DNA of 64,000 nucleotides from assembly GCF_014218355.1 (NCBI RefSeq), contig NZ_AP023368.1:4961501-5025500 (forward strand), given 5' to 3'. This DNA is from Anaerocolumna chitinilytica (lineage in GTDB: Bacteria; Bacillota; Clostridia; Lachnospirales; Lachnospiraceae). Numbering within the stretch: position 1 is the stretch's first letter; each line of letters opens with the position of its first letter. The notes beneath the pieces are model-generated. The model saw nothing but the letters and a program-made list of their open reading frames with translations. It was not told where the DNA came from and did not search any database. Shown piece by piece: positions 53,420 through 62,876 of the stretch. A program made the position numbers and the translations under genes.

Positions 53420-53839
53420 CTAGAGGAAACCTTTGTCTATGGCATATTCCAACAGTTTTGGCTGTATCAGAGGATAGGTCCAGCTCTCCGGCAATTCCTC
53501 CGTGATTATAATCTCCTCTATTTCACTGTGGAGTTCTTTCTCAAACTCCTCAATCTCCGCATAGTAAAACATACCAAAGGATTCCTCTTCTCCCTCACGA
53601 ACTACAGAATATACTCCGATAGGCTGAATGTTAAAAATCAGTGCACCGGTCTCTTCGTATAATTCCCGTTTAGCCGTATTAAGGATAGCTTCACCCTCTT
53701 CCCTGTGTCCCCCTGGGAATTCATAGGTATTACGTTCCCTGTGCCTGCAAAAAACCCATTTGCCTTGTGTTTTTGCCAGAATTACTGCAAATCCCAATTT
53801 TTCGTCCTGGATTGTTTCATAGAATTTAACCTCCAGCAT
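53420..53839 (-). CDS. NUDIX hydrolase
   Basis: Pyrophosphohydrolase with the Nudix box GGHREEGEAILNTAKRELYEETGA, spread over residues about 46-69 (G-x5-E-x7-REUxEExGU satisfied). Around 139 residues from the preferred ATG (complement 53837-53839), which has AAAGGGG upstream; an alternative frame start lies 12 codons earlier. The substrate is probably a nucleotide or its derivative. Confidence 0.9.
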   Translation of the reverse strand: MLEVKFYETIQDEKLGFAVILAKTQGKWVFCRHRERNTYEFPGGHREEGEAILNTAKRELYEETGALIFNIQPIGVYSVVREGEEESFGMFYYAEIEEFEKELHSEIEEIIITEELPESWTYPLIQPKLLEYAIDKGFL

Positions 53840-53949
53840 TATGTACCCCTTTCTTTCACATGCTAATACTTCCAATTATAACACATCCAATTTTTTCTGC
53901 AAACTTTCCTTCCAAATTCCTAAGGCTACTAATAGTCAGGATAAAAAGA

Positions 53950-53987
53950 AAATCCCTGAAAACAAATCTCTCCGTTTTCAGGGATTT
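53950..53987 (-). terminator. Terminator of the YczE-like gene
   Basis: AAATCCCTGAAAAC pairs perfectly with GTTTTCAGGGATTT, followed on the minus strand by TCTTTTTAT. Confidence 0.85.
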
Positions 53988-54062
53988 AAAATGATACTTT
54001 ATTCCTTAAAGAACTCATTCCCTTTATGTCTTATACAGATATAACATTTTACCCCGGCATTA

Positions 54063-54743
54063 CTATTCAAAATACTTTCTTAGGGGAAGGGCGTCATTAA
54101 ACTGAAGGTGCTTATCCAAAATATTACCGAATATGCTTATTAGCTTTCCAAAGGTAAGGGCACAGATAATCGTACCGATATTTACACCTACAAACTTCAT
54201 AAAACCAAAGAATAAGAAAGATAACAGGATACTGATAAGACAGCTTGTTATATCATAACCTGTTTTAAACTTTGTTATGGAGATCTTCATTTTCTTCGAA
54301 ACCTCTTTTACAAAGAGTTCATAGACCTCCGGTGCCACATAAGTACGAAAAATAAATGCAATGCCGTTGGCGCATAAGGAAACTCCAAAAACAAAGCAAG
54401 CCACTCTGCCAATCAGTGAAGCAACAGCAAAATTCTTTAAAATCCCCATACAAAGATCCAGCAGAAAACCGTAATAGAGAGCGGTAACAAAGGAGAATAA
54501 ATAATATATCCTGAACTTACGCAGTATCAGAATCAACAGACATAGTAGAAGTGCCTGCATGATGTATTCTGCAATACCAAAGGTAATAAAACTATAGCTT
54601 AAAGAAAGCTTACGGTATATTAAATAGGCCGGAGCAACTACCATTGACATTCCAAAGTCGGCTTTCACCATAAAAACTGTTCCCAGTGCCAATCCGAAAA
54701 TTCCCAACAGATAAGCAATTTCCGTATAAAAAATTCTTTTCAT
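54063..54743 (-). CDS. YczE/YyaS-type membrane protein
   Basis: A 226-residue integral membrane protein with about five helices, of the YczE/YitT-related family (DUF6198). Starts with a helix at residues 8-28 (AYLLGIFGLALGTVFMVKAD), and the DFGMSMVVAPAYL motif follows. The last part contains NIGTIICALTFGKLI, typical of the family. Transport substrate unknown. Confidence 0.85.
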   Translation of the reverse strand: MKRIFYTEIAYLLGIFGLALGTVFMVKADFGMSMVVAPAYLIYRKLSLSYSFITFGIAEYIMQALLLCLLILILRKFRIYYLFSFVTALYYGFLLDLCMGILKNFAVASLIGRVACFVFGVSLCANGIAFIFRTYVAPEVYELFVKEVSKKMKISITKFKTGYDITSCLISILLSFLFFGFMKFVGVNIGTIICALTFGKLISIFGNILDKHLQFNDALPLRKYFE

Positions 54744-54821
54744 AATCTACCTCATTCCTTGTGCAAATTTATTGATTCCGTTCTGTACGAGATGGGATGG
54801 GGCTTACTTCACTGTACAAAC

Positions 54822-54865
54822 AAAAAAAATAGCCTTGCCTGTTTGATACAGAAACAGGCAAAGCT
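54822..54865 (-). terminator. Terminator of the radical SAM gene
   Basis: AGCTTTGCCTGTTT pairs with AAACAGGCAAGGCT on the minus strand, followed by ATTTTTTTT. Confidence 0.88.
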
Positions 54866-54970
54866 TCCTTCATGATTCTATTCGATTTTTATCTCAATGT
54901 CAATACCTTTATTCTGAAATGTATCTGACACTATTTCCCTTTCAATATAAACAATTCTTGCTCTCATTTA

Positions 54971-55846
54971 CTACATATCAAATAAGCTTAGCTGTATCCC
55001 TGCCTGTTTATCCTCATACAGGTGCATATACTCAAATAATTGATTGGGATCACAGACAATTCCCCGCTTTAGACATTCCGTCCTCACTAACCCAGACAAG
55101 TATTTATTATTAGGGGAGATTACTTCGTAAGCCTCCCCATAGGTCTTTATATACTTTTCCTTTAATCCTGGGAAATGTTTATCTAACTGCTGATAGAAGT
55201 ACTGCCTGTCACCGTCCCTTAGGGTTACCCCTACGTTCCAGAACAGAATTCCGTATACCTTGGCACTGAAGCAGTAATCAAGAATTCCCCGTATATTTTC
55301 CTCTGTATCATTGATATACGGCAATATAGGTGTCATCCAGCAGATCGTCGGTATGCCTTCCTCTCTCATAATATTTAAGACCTCTGCCCGCCGTTTTGTT
55401 GTAGAAACATTCGGCTCTAGGATTTGGCATAAGTTTTCATCATAGGTTGTCATGGTAATCTGAACAACACACTTTGCCTTCCGGTTTATACTTTTAAGGA
55501 GGTCCAAATCTCTTAAGATCAAATCAGACTTTGTCTGAATAGCCAATCCATATCCATAAGCATCAATTAATTCCAGGCAGCTTCTGGTTAGCTTTAACTT
55601 GTTCTCAATATGCAGATAGGGATCACTCATCGCTCCCGTACCTATCATACATTTTTTTCTTTTACTTCTTAATGCCTTTTCTAACAATTCGACCGCATTG
55701 GATTTTATCTCAATATCTTCAAAATCATGGTGCATTTGATAACAAGTACTCCTTGCATCACAGTAAATACAGCCATGAGTGCAACCTCTGTATATATTCA
55801 TGCCATTTTGAGCAGATAAGATAGCTTTTACTTCTTTTTCATGCAT
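54971..55846 (-). CDS. Radical SAM protein, SPL-lyase-like
   Basis: About 291 residues with the cluster motif CTHGCIYC (CxxxCxxC) near residue 24, in the sequence YRGCTHGCIYCDAR. Its overall pattern (IGTGAMSDPYLHIENKLKLT near residue 68) is that of the Rv2578c/SPL-related radical SAM family. The ATG complementary to 55844-55846 (MHEKEV) is preferred because AAAGGA lies 7 bp upstream. It overlaps the WYL gene's stop codon in the sequence ATGCATGA, so translation is coupled to that regulator. DNA-repair-like function is only suggested. Confidence 0.85.
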   Translation of the reverse strand: MHEKEVKAILSAQNGMNIYRGCTHGCIYCDARSTCYQMHHDFEDIEIKSNAVELLEKALRSKRKKCMIGTGAMSDPYLHIENKLKLTRSCLELIDAYGYGLAIQTKSDLILRDLDLLKSINRKAKCVVQITMTTYDENLCQILEPNVSTTKRRAEVLNIMREEGIPTICWMTPILPYINDTEENIRGILDYCFSAKVYGILFWNVGVTLRDGDRQYFYQQLDKHFPGLKEKYIKTYGEAYEVISPNNKYLSGLVRTECLKRGIVCDPNQLFEYMHLYEDKQAGIQLSLFDM

Positions 55847-56765
55847 ATTCGTGTCCTTTTCTATATTTCCCGGCAATTCGGTCTAATAGGGAAAGGAATT
55901 CTTCCTGGAGCCACTTCGGACTGATAATCTCGACATTCTCCATAAACCCTAGCAGATATCCGAATAATGCTTCTTTATCCCACCAGACAAACTCCAGATA
56001 AAGCCTGCCGTCTTCCCCTTTTTTCATTTTCTCAAAATCAAACTCTTCCATCAAACGCCATTTTACCTTTTCTTCAAAGGCTGCCGTAATGCGAAGATTT
56101 TCCTGATTAAAGGTTCCCATTCCCGAATCGATTGGTTCCTCTACCTTCCTTGGGTCAAATCTTTCTTTTAATATCTTTAGTTCATCCATTCGACCTAACT
56201 TAAATAACCGGAACTCTTCTCTTAATCCGCAATATGCCCAGACATACCAGGAATGCCACCGATATAATAACAGATAAGGTTCCAAGGTCCTCACACTGTC
56301 TCCGCTCGGAGAATAATACCGAATGGATACCAGGTTATGATTTTCAATGGCACTTTGAAACTGTTCTATCTTCGGCGCTAGGGTCTTGGTATTCCAATGG
56401 GAAAGGTCCAGCAAAATATGATTATTATTCGCAAGAATGGATGAGTTGTTGATAGACAGTTTGTCCATGAGGGTCTGATACTTATTTCCCCCGGAGATAC
56501 TATCAAGGCTTTGCAGCCCCTTTAGGACTGCCTGCATTTCAGAAGTTGTTAAAAGAGTTTTGTCTATCTTGTATCCATCCATTATGGAAATTCCACCGTC
56601 AATCCCTTGTTTTGTAACAATTGGGATACCGGCCTTGCAAAGGTCTTCGATGTCTCTGTGGATAGTTCTTCTGGAAACTTCGAATTTCTCCGCCAAAACG
56701 GGAGAAGTTACCTTATCCTGCTGCAACAGTATGGCTAGAATTCCTATTAACCGGTCAATTTTCAT
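55839..56765 (-). CDS. WYL-domain transcriptional regulator
   Basis: A 308-residue regulator. The N-terminal HTH_11 winged helix spans residues 1-60 (VTSPVLAEKFEVSRRTIHRD), a WYL ligand domain covers about 130-215 (LLYRWHSWYVWAYCGLREEF), and a WCX C-terminal domain follows. The gene overlaps the downstream radical SAM gene by a few bases, so both form one operon. WYL regulators often respond to DNA damage or nucleic-acid ligands. GAGGG precedes the ATG. Confidence 0.9.
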   Translation of the reverse strand: MKIDRLIGILAILLQQDKVTSPVLAEKFEVSRRTIHRDIEDLCKAGIPIVTKQGIDGGISIMDGYKIDKTLLTTSEMQAVLKGLQSLDSISGGNKYQTLMDKLSINNSSILANNNHILLDLSHWNTKTLAPKIEQFQSAIENHNLVSIRYYSPSGDSVRTLEPYLLLYRWHSWYVWAYCGLREEFRLFKLGRMDELKILKERFDPRKVEEPIDSGMGTFNQENLRITAAFEEKVKWRLMEEFDFEKMKKGEDGRLYLEFVWWDKEALFGYLLGFMENVEIISPKWLQEEFLSLLDRIAGKYRKGHEYA

Positions 56766-57030
56766 ATACCCTCTTTTCTTACAAACAAGTTCTTATGGAT
56801 ACTCCCTCATCGGTAATTGAAATGGCTATTTGCTTCAAAACAACAATGCACCCTTCGCTTTAATCAAATCACTGATATAAAAGCTCCATAATGCATTATA
56901 GCTATGACTTTACTGATTCTATTATAGCAGAAATATAGGACAACTGTATGTCATATTTAAGATTTTCTAGAAGTGTTATATTACTTCATTGATTTAATGC
57001 TTACTATCTTCTACGTATGAAAGGACCTAT

Positions 57031-57957
57031 TTAATTCTGTGCATTACAACCGGTTAAAATCTTCCTTTCATTCCTTTTAACAAAGTAAAATAAATCCACT
57101 GCATTTCTAGCCAATTCTGCTTCTCCTATATCTATAAAATAAGCAGCAAATAATAGTTCTATATTCTTCATTACACTGGCAAAGGCCCTTTTTTCAGTTA
57201 AATTAAGGGGGCTTACCCTATCATAGCCGCTAACTACCTGCCGTATAATTTCATACCATCTATCGTCTTCCTTAAAACCATTTTCCTCTAAAAGAAGTCC
57301 CAAAAGGAAGTAGCATAAATCAAATATTCGGATATTCTTCTGACTTAAATCAAAATCAATATACCCTGTGAATTCTCCATTCTCGAATAAGAAATTTCCC
57401 AAATGGACATCTCTGTGTATCAATTGTCTTGGTAAATCCTCGTAGAATGAAGCCAGCTCCTCCACTGCTGCCTGTACATCCTTATCGTTCAGATAGTCGA
57501 TGTTATACTTGGCGATATTCTTCTTTACCCAGCCATTCATTTCCTCAAGCAAGCTGTTATCCCAAGAATGAAGGTTATTCTCACACTTTAAAAAGGCGAT
57601 ATGAAGCTCTGCTAATATCGTCCCGAAATGAAAGAACCAGTTATCCATGCATTCATATGGTTTCACTGCATGTCCATGCAGTTTCGTCATTAACATATAA
57701 TAGCCACCGTCTTTTTCTGCATAATCTTTTCCGTCCGGCAATGAAATTATTTCCGGTACCGGAACTCCAGCAGCAAGCAGTGTTCTCATTGATATTACAT
57801 TTCTCTCCAAGACATCCGGCTCGTCATAGGCTTTTAAAATATAAGATTGATTAATATCCCATGCCCTGGGGTGAATTGATACAGGAATAGCATCTATACT
57901 CCATTTTTTTAGTACTTCTTTTATTTCTTCCTTGGTAAGTTCTTTTGCCTTATTCAT
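57031..57957 (-). CDS. Aminoglycoside phosphotransferase-family kinase (APH/CotS-like)
   Basis: A 308-residue small-molecule kinase. The catalytic loop is LIHRDVHLGNFLF with the catalytic Asp near residue 188 (Brenner-type HRDxxxxN). The metal-binding Asp is in GYIDFDLSQKN. It fits the APH/choline kinase superfamily; homologues of this kind in Clostridia are chiefly of unknown substrate, and antibiotic resistance should not be assumed. AAGGGG precedes its ATG. Preceded by a 140-bp region with nothing notable. Confidence 0.85.
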   Translation of the reverse strand: MNKAKELTKEEIKEVLKKWSIDAIPVSIHPRAWDINQSYILKAYDEPDVLERNVISMRTLLAAGVPVPEIISLPDGKDYAEKDGGYYMLMTKLHGHAVKPYECMDNWFFHFGTILAELHIAFLKCENNLHSWDNSLLEEMNGWVKKNIAKYNIDYLNDKDVQAAVEELASFYEDLPRQLIHRDVHLGNFLFENGEFTGYIDFDLSQKNIRIFDLCYFLLGLLLEENGFKEDDRWYEIIRQVVSGYDRVSPLNLTEKRAFASVMKNIELLFAAYFIDIGEAELARNAVDLFYFVKRNERKILTGCNAQN

Positions 57958-58119
57958 TACGAACCCCTTTCAATTTGACGGAAAAATCAAATTCTGCCCC
58001 ATATCTATCCGTCTTCCTTTAGTGCCTTTGATTCTTCTATTTCGTGTCAGTTAATTTTATCATAGGGTCGTAAGCTTCACATCCTCAAACTTATTTCAGA
58101 AAAAACATTAGGGTCACCA

Positions 58120-58974
58120 TTATAGGAGTAACGCATGCTCTCTGGAAGCATTCCGGTATACGGTTGGAGAAATACCTCTTTTTAGAGTAAATTGCTTTAT
58201 AAAGTAAGTATCATATTCAAAGCCGGTAGAACGAGCTATTTCATTCAAACTCATATCTGTGTGAATCAGAAGGTAGCCTGCTATTTTTAGACGATACATC
58301 AGTAAAAAGTTCATAGCTGTACAGCCGCATCTCTCCTGAAATAATTTATTCAGTGAAACACGGTTTAAGTGTGCGCAGTCTGTTAACTCCTTCAATGTTA
58401 CCTTATCCGGATAATTCGTGTAGATATAATCCAGAACCTCATCAACCGGTGATTGCTCACTTTGACGGTTCAGCTCCTCAAGCATCCCTAATATCTGTAT
58501 AAGATACCTTTTAATTCTGCATACCCAGAGCCCATCACTTTGAGCATAAACTTCTGTTCCAAGTACAAAAAACCATTCAAATAAATGAGGATATGCTTTC
58601 TCCGAAACAATGGGTATTCCTGTATGCCTGCCCTCCCTAAAAAAGAGTGAAAGACCTGTTTGAATTCTCAAATTAGTGGCAATACCATCCTGGGTATCAG
58701 AGTTTCGTACCGTATTAAAAAAATCCGGATGAAAGCAGAAGGATTGGGCAGATACCTTCTCCTTCTGCATAATTTGTATTTCGTCTTTCTCGGATAAGCA
58801 CAATATACCCGGGGCTAAAATTTGAAAAGGACGATTGTTTAATACACCATGTATACTTCCTGTCGTAACAAAGGTCAGGGTTAATCGCTCCGAATAGGGA
58901 AAATCTTTAAAATCTTCCGTAGCAATAAATTCAATATATACATTTCTGTCTTTATGGCGGTCATATTGGGGCAT
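58120..58974 (-). CDS. AraC-family transcriptional regulator
   Basis: A 284-residue regulator. An N-terminal cupin-type sensor (about 1-150, with GILCLSEKDEIQIMQKEKVS) precedes the C-terminal AraC DNA-binding region (about 180-275; VTLKELTDCAHLNRVSLNKL and SLNEIARSTGFEYDTYFIKQ). The AAAGGAG site is well placed. Its ligand and target are not evident from neighbours. Confidence 0.9.
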   Translation of the reverse strand: MPQYDRHKDRNVYIEFIATEDFKDFPYSERLTLTFVTTGSIHGVLNNRPFQILAPGILCLSEKDEIQIMQKEKVSAQSFCFHPDFFNTVRNSDTQDGIATNLRIQTGLSLFFREGRHTGIPIVSEKAYPHLFEWFFVLGTEVYAQSDGLWVCRIKRYLIQILGMLEELNRQSEQSPVDEVLDYIYTNYPDKVTLKELTDCAHLNRVSLNKLFQERCGCTAMNFLLMYRLKIAGYLLIHTDMSLNEIARSTGFEYDTYFIKQFTLKRGISPTVYRNASREHALLL

Positions 58975-59065
58975 GATTATCTCCTTTTCCAGTTAGTCAC
59001 ATGAATTCTCATTTATATTATTGTAACGAAAAATCTTTATGGATACAATAGCTATATGAGAAACA

Positions 59066-59100
59066 GGAACATGCAGCTAGTGATAGAGACTGCATGTTCC
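59066..59100. terminator. Intergenic hairpin downstream of the methyltransferase gene
   Basis: GGAACATGCAG/CTGCATGTTCC is a perfect 11-bp stem with a 13-nt loop, between the methyltransferase and AraC genes. It lacks a clear U-tract. Confidence 0.55.
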
Positions 59101-59159
59101 AAATTTAACTTTATGTATCTGCATTCAAATCTTGTAAGTACCGGAAAGAACATGGTGTA

Positions 59160-59918
59160 CTACAATTTCAATGAGTACACCATAAGTTGCAATTCTTTAT
59201 AGGATGCTTCCTTCCCATTGTAGTTTGAAAAGGCGCTAACTATTTTCATGTTCCTTTTATAAAAGATGCTTTGCAGTTCTTCCAATGTATATAACCGGAT
59301 AGGGTCTCCATAAGGTATCTCAGGTCTTTTTGCAGGTTCTCCATATGGAATGTCACATCCTCCATAAAGCATTCTCCTATTCTTCCTATCCCATTCAAAT
59401 AAGGATAAGGACAATGCGCTTGCACCTATTTCCCATGCGTGTTTCGGGAAGTAATACTCTGCATGTTCTGCATTACAGACATCCATAAAATGCTTGCCTC
59501 CTGACTTTAACGCCGTGGATATCACATCAAAGATCTTTAGGTTCTCTTCGTCACTCTCAAGATACCCGATTGCACCATCCGCCAGATTTAGTACAACATC
59601 AAATTCATTATTGAACCGAATGTCGCGAATATCAGAATGGATAAATTGTACCTGCAGGGATTCCTCTTCACTGCTTTTTATTGCATCATTGATAAACTCC
59701 TTCGTAATATCAACTCCAACCACCGAAAATCCTCTTCTTGCAAAAGCAAGGGAATGCCTGCCAAAACCGCAAGCTAGATCAAGTATATGTTCCTTGCCTG
59801 TAAGATTAAGGGTTTTTATTATAAATTCCACTTGATTCTCTGTCTCCTCAACCCATGATTGATTCTTTGCTTCCAGTGTCCATATACTCTTATACCAGTC
59901 TGAGCCTTTCGCTTTCAT
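59160..59918 (-). CDS. Class I SAM-dependent methyltransferase
   Basis: A 252-residue methyltransferase. Motif I is ILDLACGFGRHSLAFARRGF near residues 42-61, motif II ends in VVGVDITKEFINDA, and the motif IV region is FDVVLNLADGAIGYLES. Such proteins commonly act on small molecules or wobble uridines. A strong GGAG ribosome site precedes the ATG. No partner gene adjoins. Confidence 0.9.
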   Translation of the reverse strand: MKAKGSDWYKSIWTLEAKNQSWVEETENQVEFIIKTLNLTGKEHILDLACGFGRHSLAFARRGFSVVGVDITKEFINDAIKSSEEESLQVQFIHSDIRDIRFNNEFDVVLNLADGAIGYLESDEENLKIFDVISTALKSGGKHFMDVCNAEHAEYYFPKHAWEIGASALSLSLFEWDRKNRRMLYGGCDIPYGEPAKRPEIPYGDPIRLYTLEELQSIFYKRNMKIVSAFSNYNGKEASYKELQLMVYSLKL

Positions 59919-60236
59919 AAATAGCTCCTTTCTGCGTGATTAACACACATACGATCAGAGAGGTGATGTTACAAGATGAGACTTATAGCAATTCATACAC
60001 TGTATATCTGCCTTTTGCAACACCCCTCTTCCTTAGGTTATAATTATCTAACGAAGTAATGACTTCCTACTGCACTTTCAATGTTCTAGTATATAAACAT
60101 ATTATTTTTTCTGCCGGCAAATTAATCATAGCAAGTATTTCATAAAACTTATAGACTTATATTTTTCGATATGTTATCCTAGATACTAAGGTGCGGATAA
60201 AAATATCAATTATATCAATAACTGTTATCCCCCGTA
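59919..60236. other. Intergenic region without a supported gene
   Basis: 318 bp between the methyltransferase and nucleotidyltransferase genes. A 25-codon plus-strand frame at 59966-60043 has a GAGAGG too close to its ATG and no other support. No terminator or RNA structure was recognised. Confidence 0.6.
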
Positions 60237-61283
60237 TTATTCTTTGATAACTTCTCTGTTATTCATCACACTCTCCTGTCTTACCGCTTTTACTACATCG
60301 TAAAACCAATCGTATAATTCTTTCTCACCCAATGTATTCAATTTATTTCTATCTATCATAACCATCCCATCTTTTATTTCAGTAAAACTAAAAAGAGGCT
60401 CATAATTTAAACTCGATATACTGCTGAACTCCTTCCATTCACTCAGTGTAAAACTATCTTTTTCTATAATCCTCTCCAGATTCTGAAATACTCCTCTATG
60501 CATTAACTTAAGGCCATTGTTAAAATCAAGCATACCGCACAGCTTGTCATTAATGGCATTCCAGAAACATTCCAGACTTTTCTGTCTTTTATATAAGCTC
60601 TCCAGATTCATATCGCCGGTATAAAGAATTCCCTGCAATAATTCATCATAAGGAAGCGGCTTCCATTCCAAGGTTCTGCTCATATGAATCAGCCACTTAT
60701 CATGAGGTATATATTCACTGTTTGCTATAAATAGGGCAGACAGTAAGGGTTTAACGGCATTATTAAGGCAATAATGTCCCTGGAGAATATCTTCTCTGTG
60801 AAGCCATATATCTCCTGCAAGCTTATAATTCCACCAAGCTTCAAACATCAATCCTTCCGCAGCTGAAACATCCCTTACCGTTTTAAGCTTCCTGTCAAAC
60901 AGACTCTTTAATTCTCCGTTGGTATCATATAAGATCTTAGCATAAGACATATCCCATAATGCGATACTGTCATATTCCTTCCTCCATTCTTCCTCATAAT
61001 TCAGAACTTTTATATCATATAAGTATCCCTCCATCTTAGTTATACCAAGTGCTATTGGCGTTTTCTCCTCTTTATAACTCTGGAATTCTTTATCATGTAA
61101 AAAGATCACCACATCTATTTCTGACAGGTAATCGGCATAACCTCTTGACATACCTCCATCCAGCATAATACCGGCAATGCCGTCAAATTTTTTAATATTA
61201 TCCATATTTTTATGAAGTGCTTCCATCAATTCCTTTAACTTACTCTCTTTATTAATTGTTACATAAGGTCTGTTTGTTTTCAT
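60237..61283 (-). CDS. Nucleotidyltransferase-fold protein (DUF4037-like)
   Basis: A 348-residue protein. An N-terminal minimal nucleotidyltransferase site is visible as MLDGGMSRGYADYLSEIDVV (GG..R...SEID, near residues 41-60), with a further Asp in YLYDIKVL near 89-96. The remainder is helical and resembles a KNTase-like C-terminal part. The fold is shared by antibiotic adenylyltransferases and toxin-antitoxin MNT proteins; substrate unknown. Its leader has a complete terminator at 61362-61389 and a 12-mer repeat array, implying attenuated or repressed expression. Confidence 0.78.
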   Translation of the reverse strand: MKTNRPYVTINKESKLKELMEALHKNMDNIKKFDGIAGIMLDGGMSRGYADYLSEIDVVIFLHDKEFQSYKEEKTPIALGITKMEGYLYDIKVLNYEEEWRKEYDSIALWDMSYAKILYDTNGELKSLFDRKLKTVRDVSAAEGLMFEAWWNYKLAGDIWLHREDILQGHYCLNNAVKPLLSALFIANSEYIPHDKWLIHMSRTLEWKPLPYDELLQGILYTGDMNLESLYKRQKSLECFWNAINDKLCGMLDFNNGLKLMHRGVFQNLERIIEKDSFTLSEWKEFSSISSLNYEPLFSFTEIKDGMVMIDRNKLNTLGEKELYDWFYDVVKAVRQESVMNNREVIKE

Positions 61284-61319
61284 ATAAGGCTCCTGTCTTT
61301 GGCTTTTTATTTAAGATTT

Positions 61320-61363
61320 GTGATACATAAAATTTGTGATAACATAATTTAGTGATAACATAA
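61320..61363 (-). repeat. Three 12-bp direct repeats, 16-bp period
   Basis: GTGATACATAA at 61320-61330, GTGATAACATAA at 61336-61347 and 61352-61363 (plus strand), the first with one base missing. A perfect inverted copy, TTATGTTATCAC, lies at 61579-61590. They flank the leader and terminator ahead of the nucleotidyltransferase gene. Confidence 0.75.
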
Positions 61364-61389
61364 AAAAAGCTGTGGAAATCTCCACAGCT
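61362..61389 (-). terminator. Terminator within the nucleotidyltransferase gene leader
   Basis: AGCTGTGGA/TCCACAGCT, a perfect 9-bp stem with a 4-nt loop, is followed by T7 on the minus strand. It can end the transglutaminase gene transcript, or act as an attenuator of the gene that begins 79 bp further on. Confidence 0.82.
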
Positions 61390-61649
61390 AATAATCTTAC
61401 TATTATATGCGTGGAATATATGATGAAATCATTTTTGAGTATAGAAAAGAAAACTGTCACAAAACAGTCTCAATCCTTTCTATTCCATTATGATTTTATC
61501 TTCCTTTCCACGTGATACTTATATTACTGATTGTGCAATATCAAGTATACCGGATGTGTCACCTCATAATTTTTTATTTTATGTTATCACACTTGAATCA
61601 TAACATAGGCTTTATACTATTGTCAATTAAAGTAGGCTTTCTTTCTCTA

Positions 61650-62672
61650 CTAGGGTAACATATCGTTTTCCTCTTCATAAGCATCTTCCATCTTAACCGT
61701 ATCTTCTATACATTCCTGAATGAATTTCACGCGGATGACTGCTTGTGCCCAGTTTATAGAAACCTGACTGTGCATGTTCTTTTCCGTGGCTCTCTCAGCT
61801 ATGGTATGTACTAGATCCTCTAGAACTGCTCTTGTGAGATAGCCGCCTCTCCAATGAAATGTAAGAACATTTCCCTTTTTGATAGCTTGCTGACAGCGTT
61901 TTGCTACATCCTCCTGCTTGGTAAAAGAAAGCTTCTTCTCCTTATAATAAAAATGATCACCGTCATTACACCCAGGAACATTGTATATTACAGGCTCGTG
62001 ATCCTTGAAAATGCTTTTATCATCCAAATTAAAATAATCATATCTCACTTCTTTTTTACCTAATGAATTATCAAACGTAGCATCTAAATGATACCAAACT
62101 CCATTGATTCGTATCACATTCCATGCATGACGATATTTGATGTTCTTTTCCGGATTATTCTCAGAAATAACGACAATACAAGGAATAGACAGTCGATCGC
62201 AAAGAATCTTTACTGCTTTTGCAATTCCTTCACAGACACCGACTCCCTGCCCCAAGGGCCCTAGTATTTCATGGGAATACTGTTTCTTCAGCTTATCATA
62301 AGTCACATTTTCACAGATAAAATCATGAATATATTGCTCCTTTTCCAGGTCACTTTTATCCTTAACAACCCGGGTAAGCTTCTCCACCCTGGCACTCATC
62401 GCCTTCTGATGCTCTATGATTTTATTCTTTTCAAACAAATATTCAGGCTTAATCCTTACAAGTGTGGAATCCTCGTAAAAAGAATAACGAAATGTCGGAG
62501 CATAAAATATCTCAGGACAGTCCAGTCTTAGCTTGTAAAAGATATCGCTTAGTTCTCTTCCATCAATTCTTTGAACATCAAAACTTAGTGAAAGGGATTC
62601 CAGGCCGCTTTTGATGACCTGATAAATTCTTTGCTGTTGTTTGTTCATCTGGCTATAATAATATAGTTCCAT
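61650..62672 (-). CDS. Transglutaminase-like (cysteine protease fold) protein
   Basis: A 340-residue protein with the Cys-His-Asp triad of the transglutaminase core: GVGVCEGIAKAVKILCDR (Cys near 147), RHAWNVIRINGVWYHLDATF (His near 186, Asp near 202). No signal peptide or membrane helix is visible, so it is probably cytoplasmic, unlike many secreted bacterial homologues. It may act as a protease or peptide hydrolase rather than a cross-linker. A purine-rich leader precedes it (see 62709-62822). Confidence 0.85.
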   Translation of the reverse strand: MELYYYSQMNKQQQRIYQVIKSGLESLSLSFDVQRIDGRELSDIFYKLRLDCPEIFYAPTFRYSFYEDSTLVRIKPEYLFEKNKIIEHQKAMSARVEKLTRVVKDKSDLEKEQYIHDFICENVTYDKLKKQYSHEILGPLGQGVGVCEGIAKAVKILCDRLSIPCIVVISENNPEKNIKYRHAWNVIRINGVWYHLDATFDNSLGKKEVRYDYFNLDDKSIFKDHEPVIYNVPGCNDGDHFYYKEKKLSFTKQEDVAKRCQQAIKKGNVLTFHWRGGYLTRAVLEDLVHTIAERATEKNMHSQVSINWAQAVIRVKFIQECIEDTVKMEDAYEEENDMLP

Positions 62673-62708
62673 TTATCACATCTGCACTTTCTTTTTTCAT
62701 AAATATTG

Positions 62709-62822
62709 CTAGTTGTTTATTAATCTCTCTGTTATTTCTCTGCTATTTTCTCTGTTGTTCTGTCTTGTATTCTCTTTTGGTTCTCCCTGTTATTCTCTCT
62801 TTGTTCTCTCTGCATTTCTTTC
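62709..62822 (-). repeat. Purine-rich repetitive leader of the transglutaminase-like gene
   Basis: On the minus strand about 110 bases are nearly all purine, with repeated ACAGAGA, AGAGAGAA and GAGAATA blocks spaced roughly 10-14 bases. No ORF. It lies directly ahead of the gene's start. Confidence 0.55.
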
Positions 62823-62833
62823 TATATTTTTTA

Positions 62834-62876
62834 TTGGCCCAAATAAAACCTCGAATACACTTGGGCTTCGAGGTTT
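62834..62876 (-). terminator. Competing hairpins after the frameshifted P-loop gene
   Basis: AAACCTCGAA/TTCGAGGTTT (62846-62855 / 62867-62876) is a perfect 10-bp stem followed on the minus strand by TTATTT. An alternative pairing uses GCCCAA (62838-62843) with TTGGGC (62861-62866). It fits a terminator, possibly switchable. Confidence 0.6.

Noticed and set aside
57031..57957. Aminoglycoside resistance gene
   Set aside because: The kinase motifs are generic to APH/CotS/choline kinase families. Nothing in sequence or neighbours ties it to aminoglycosides.
59966..60043. 25-codon plus-strand frame starting MLQDETYSNSYTVYL
   Set aside because: GAGAGG is too close to the ATG, no promoter or terminator is visible, and the composition is unremarkable.
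62700..62830. CRISPR-like spacing of CTCTCTGTT-type repeats
   Set aside because: Units are short, irregular and imperfect, without conserved palindromic repeats or unique spacers.
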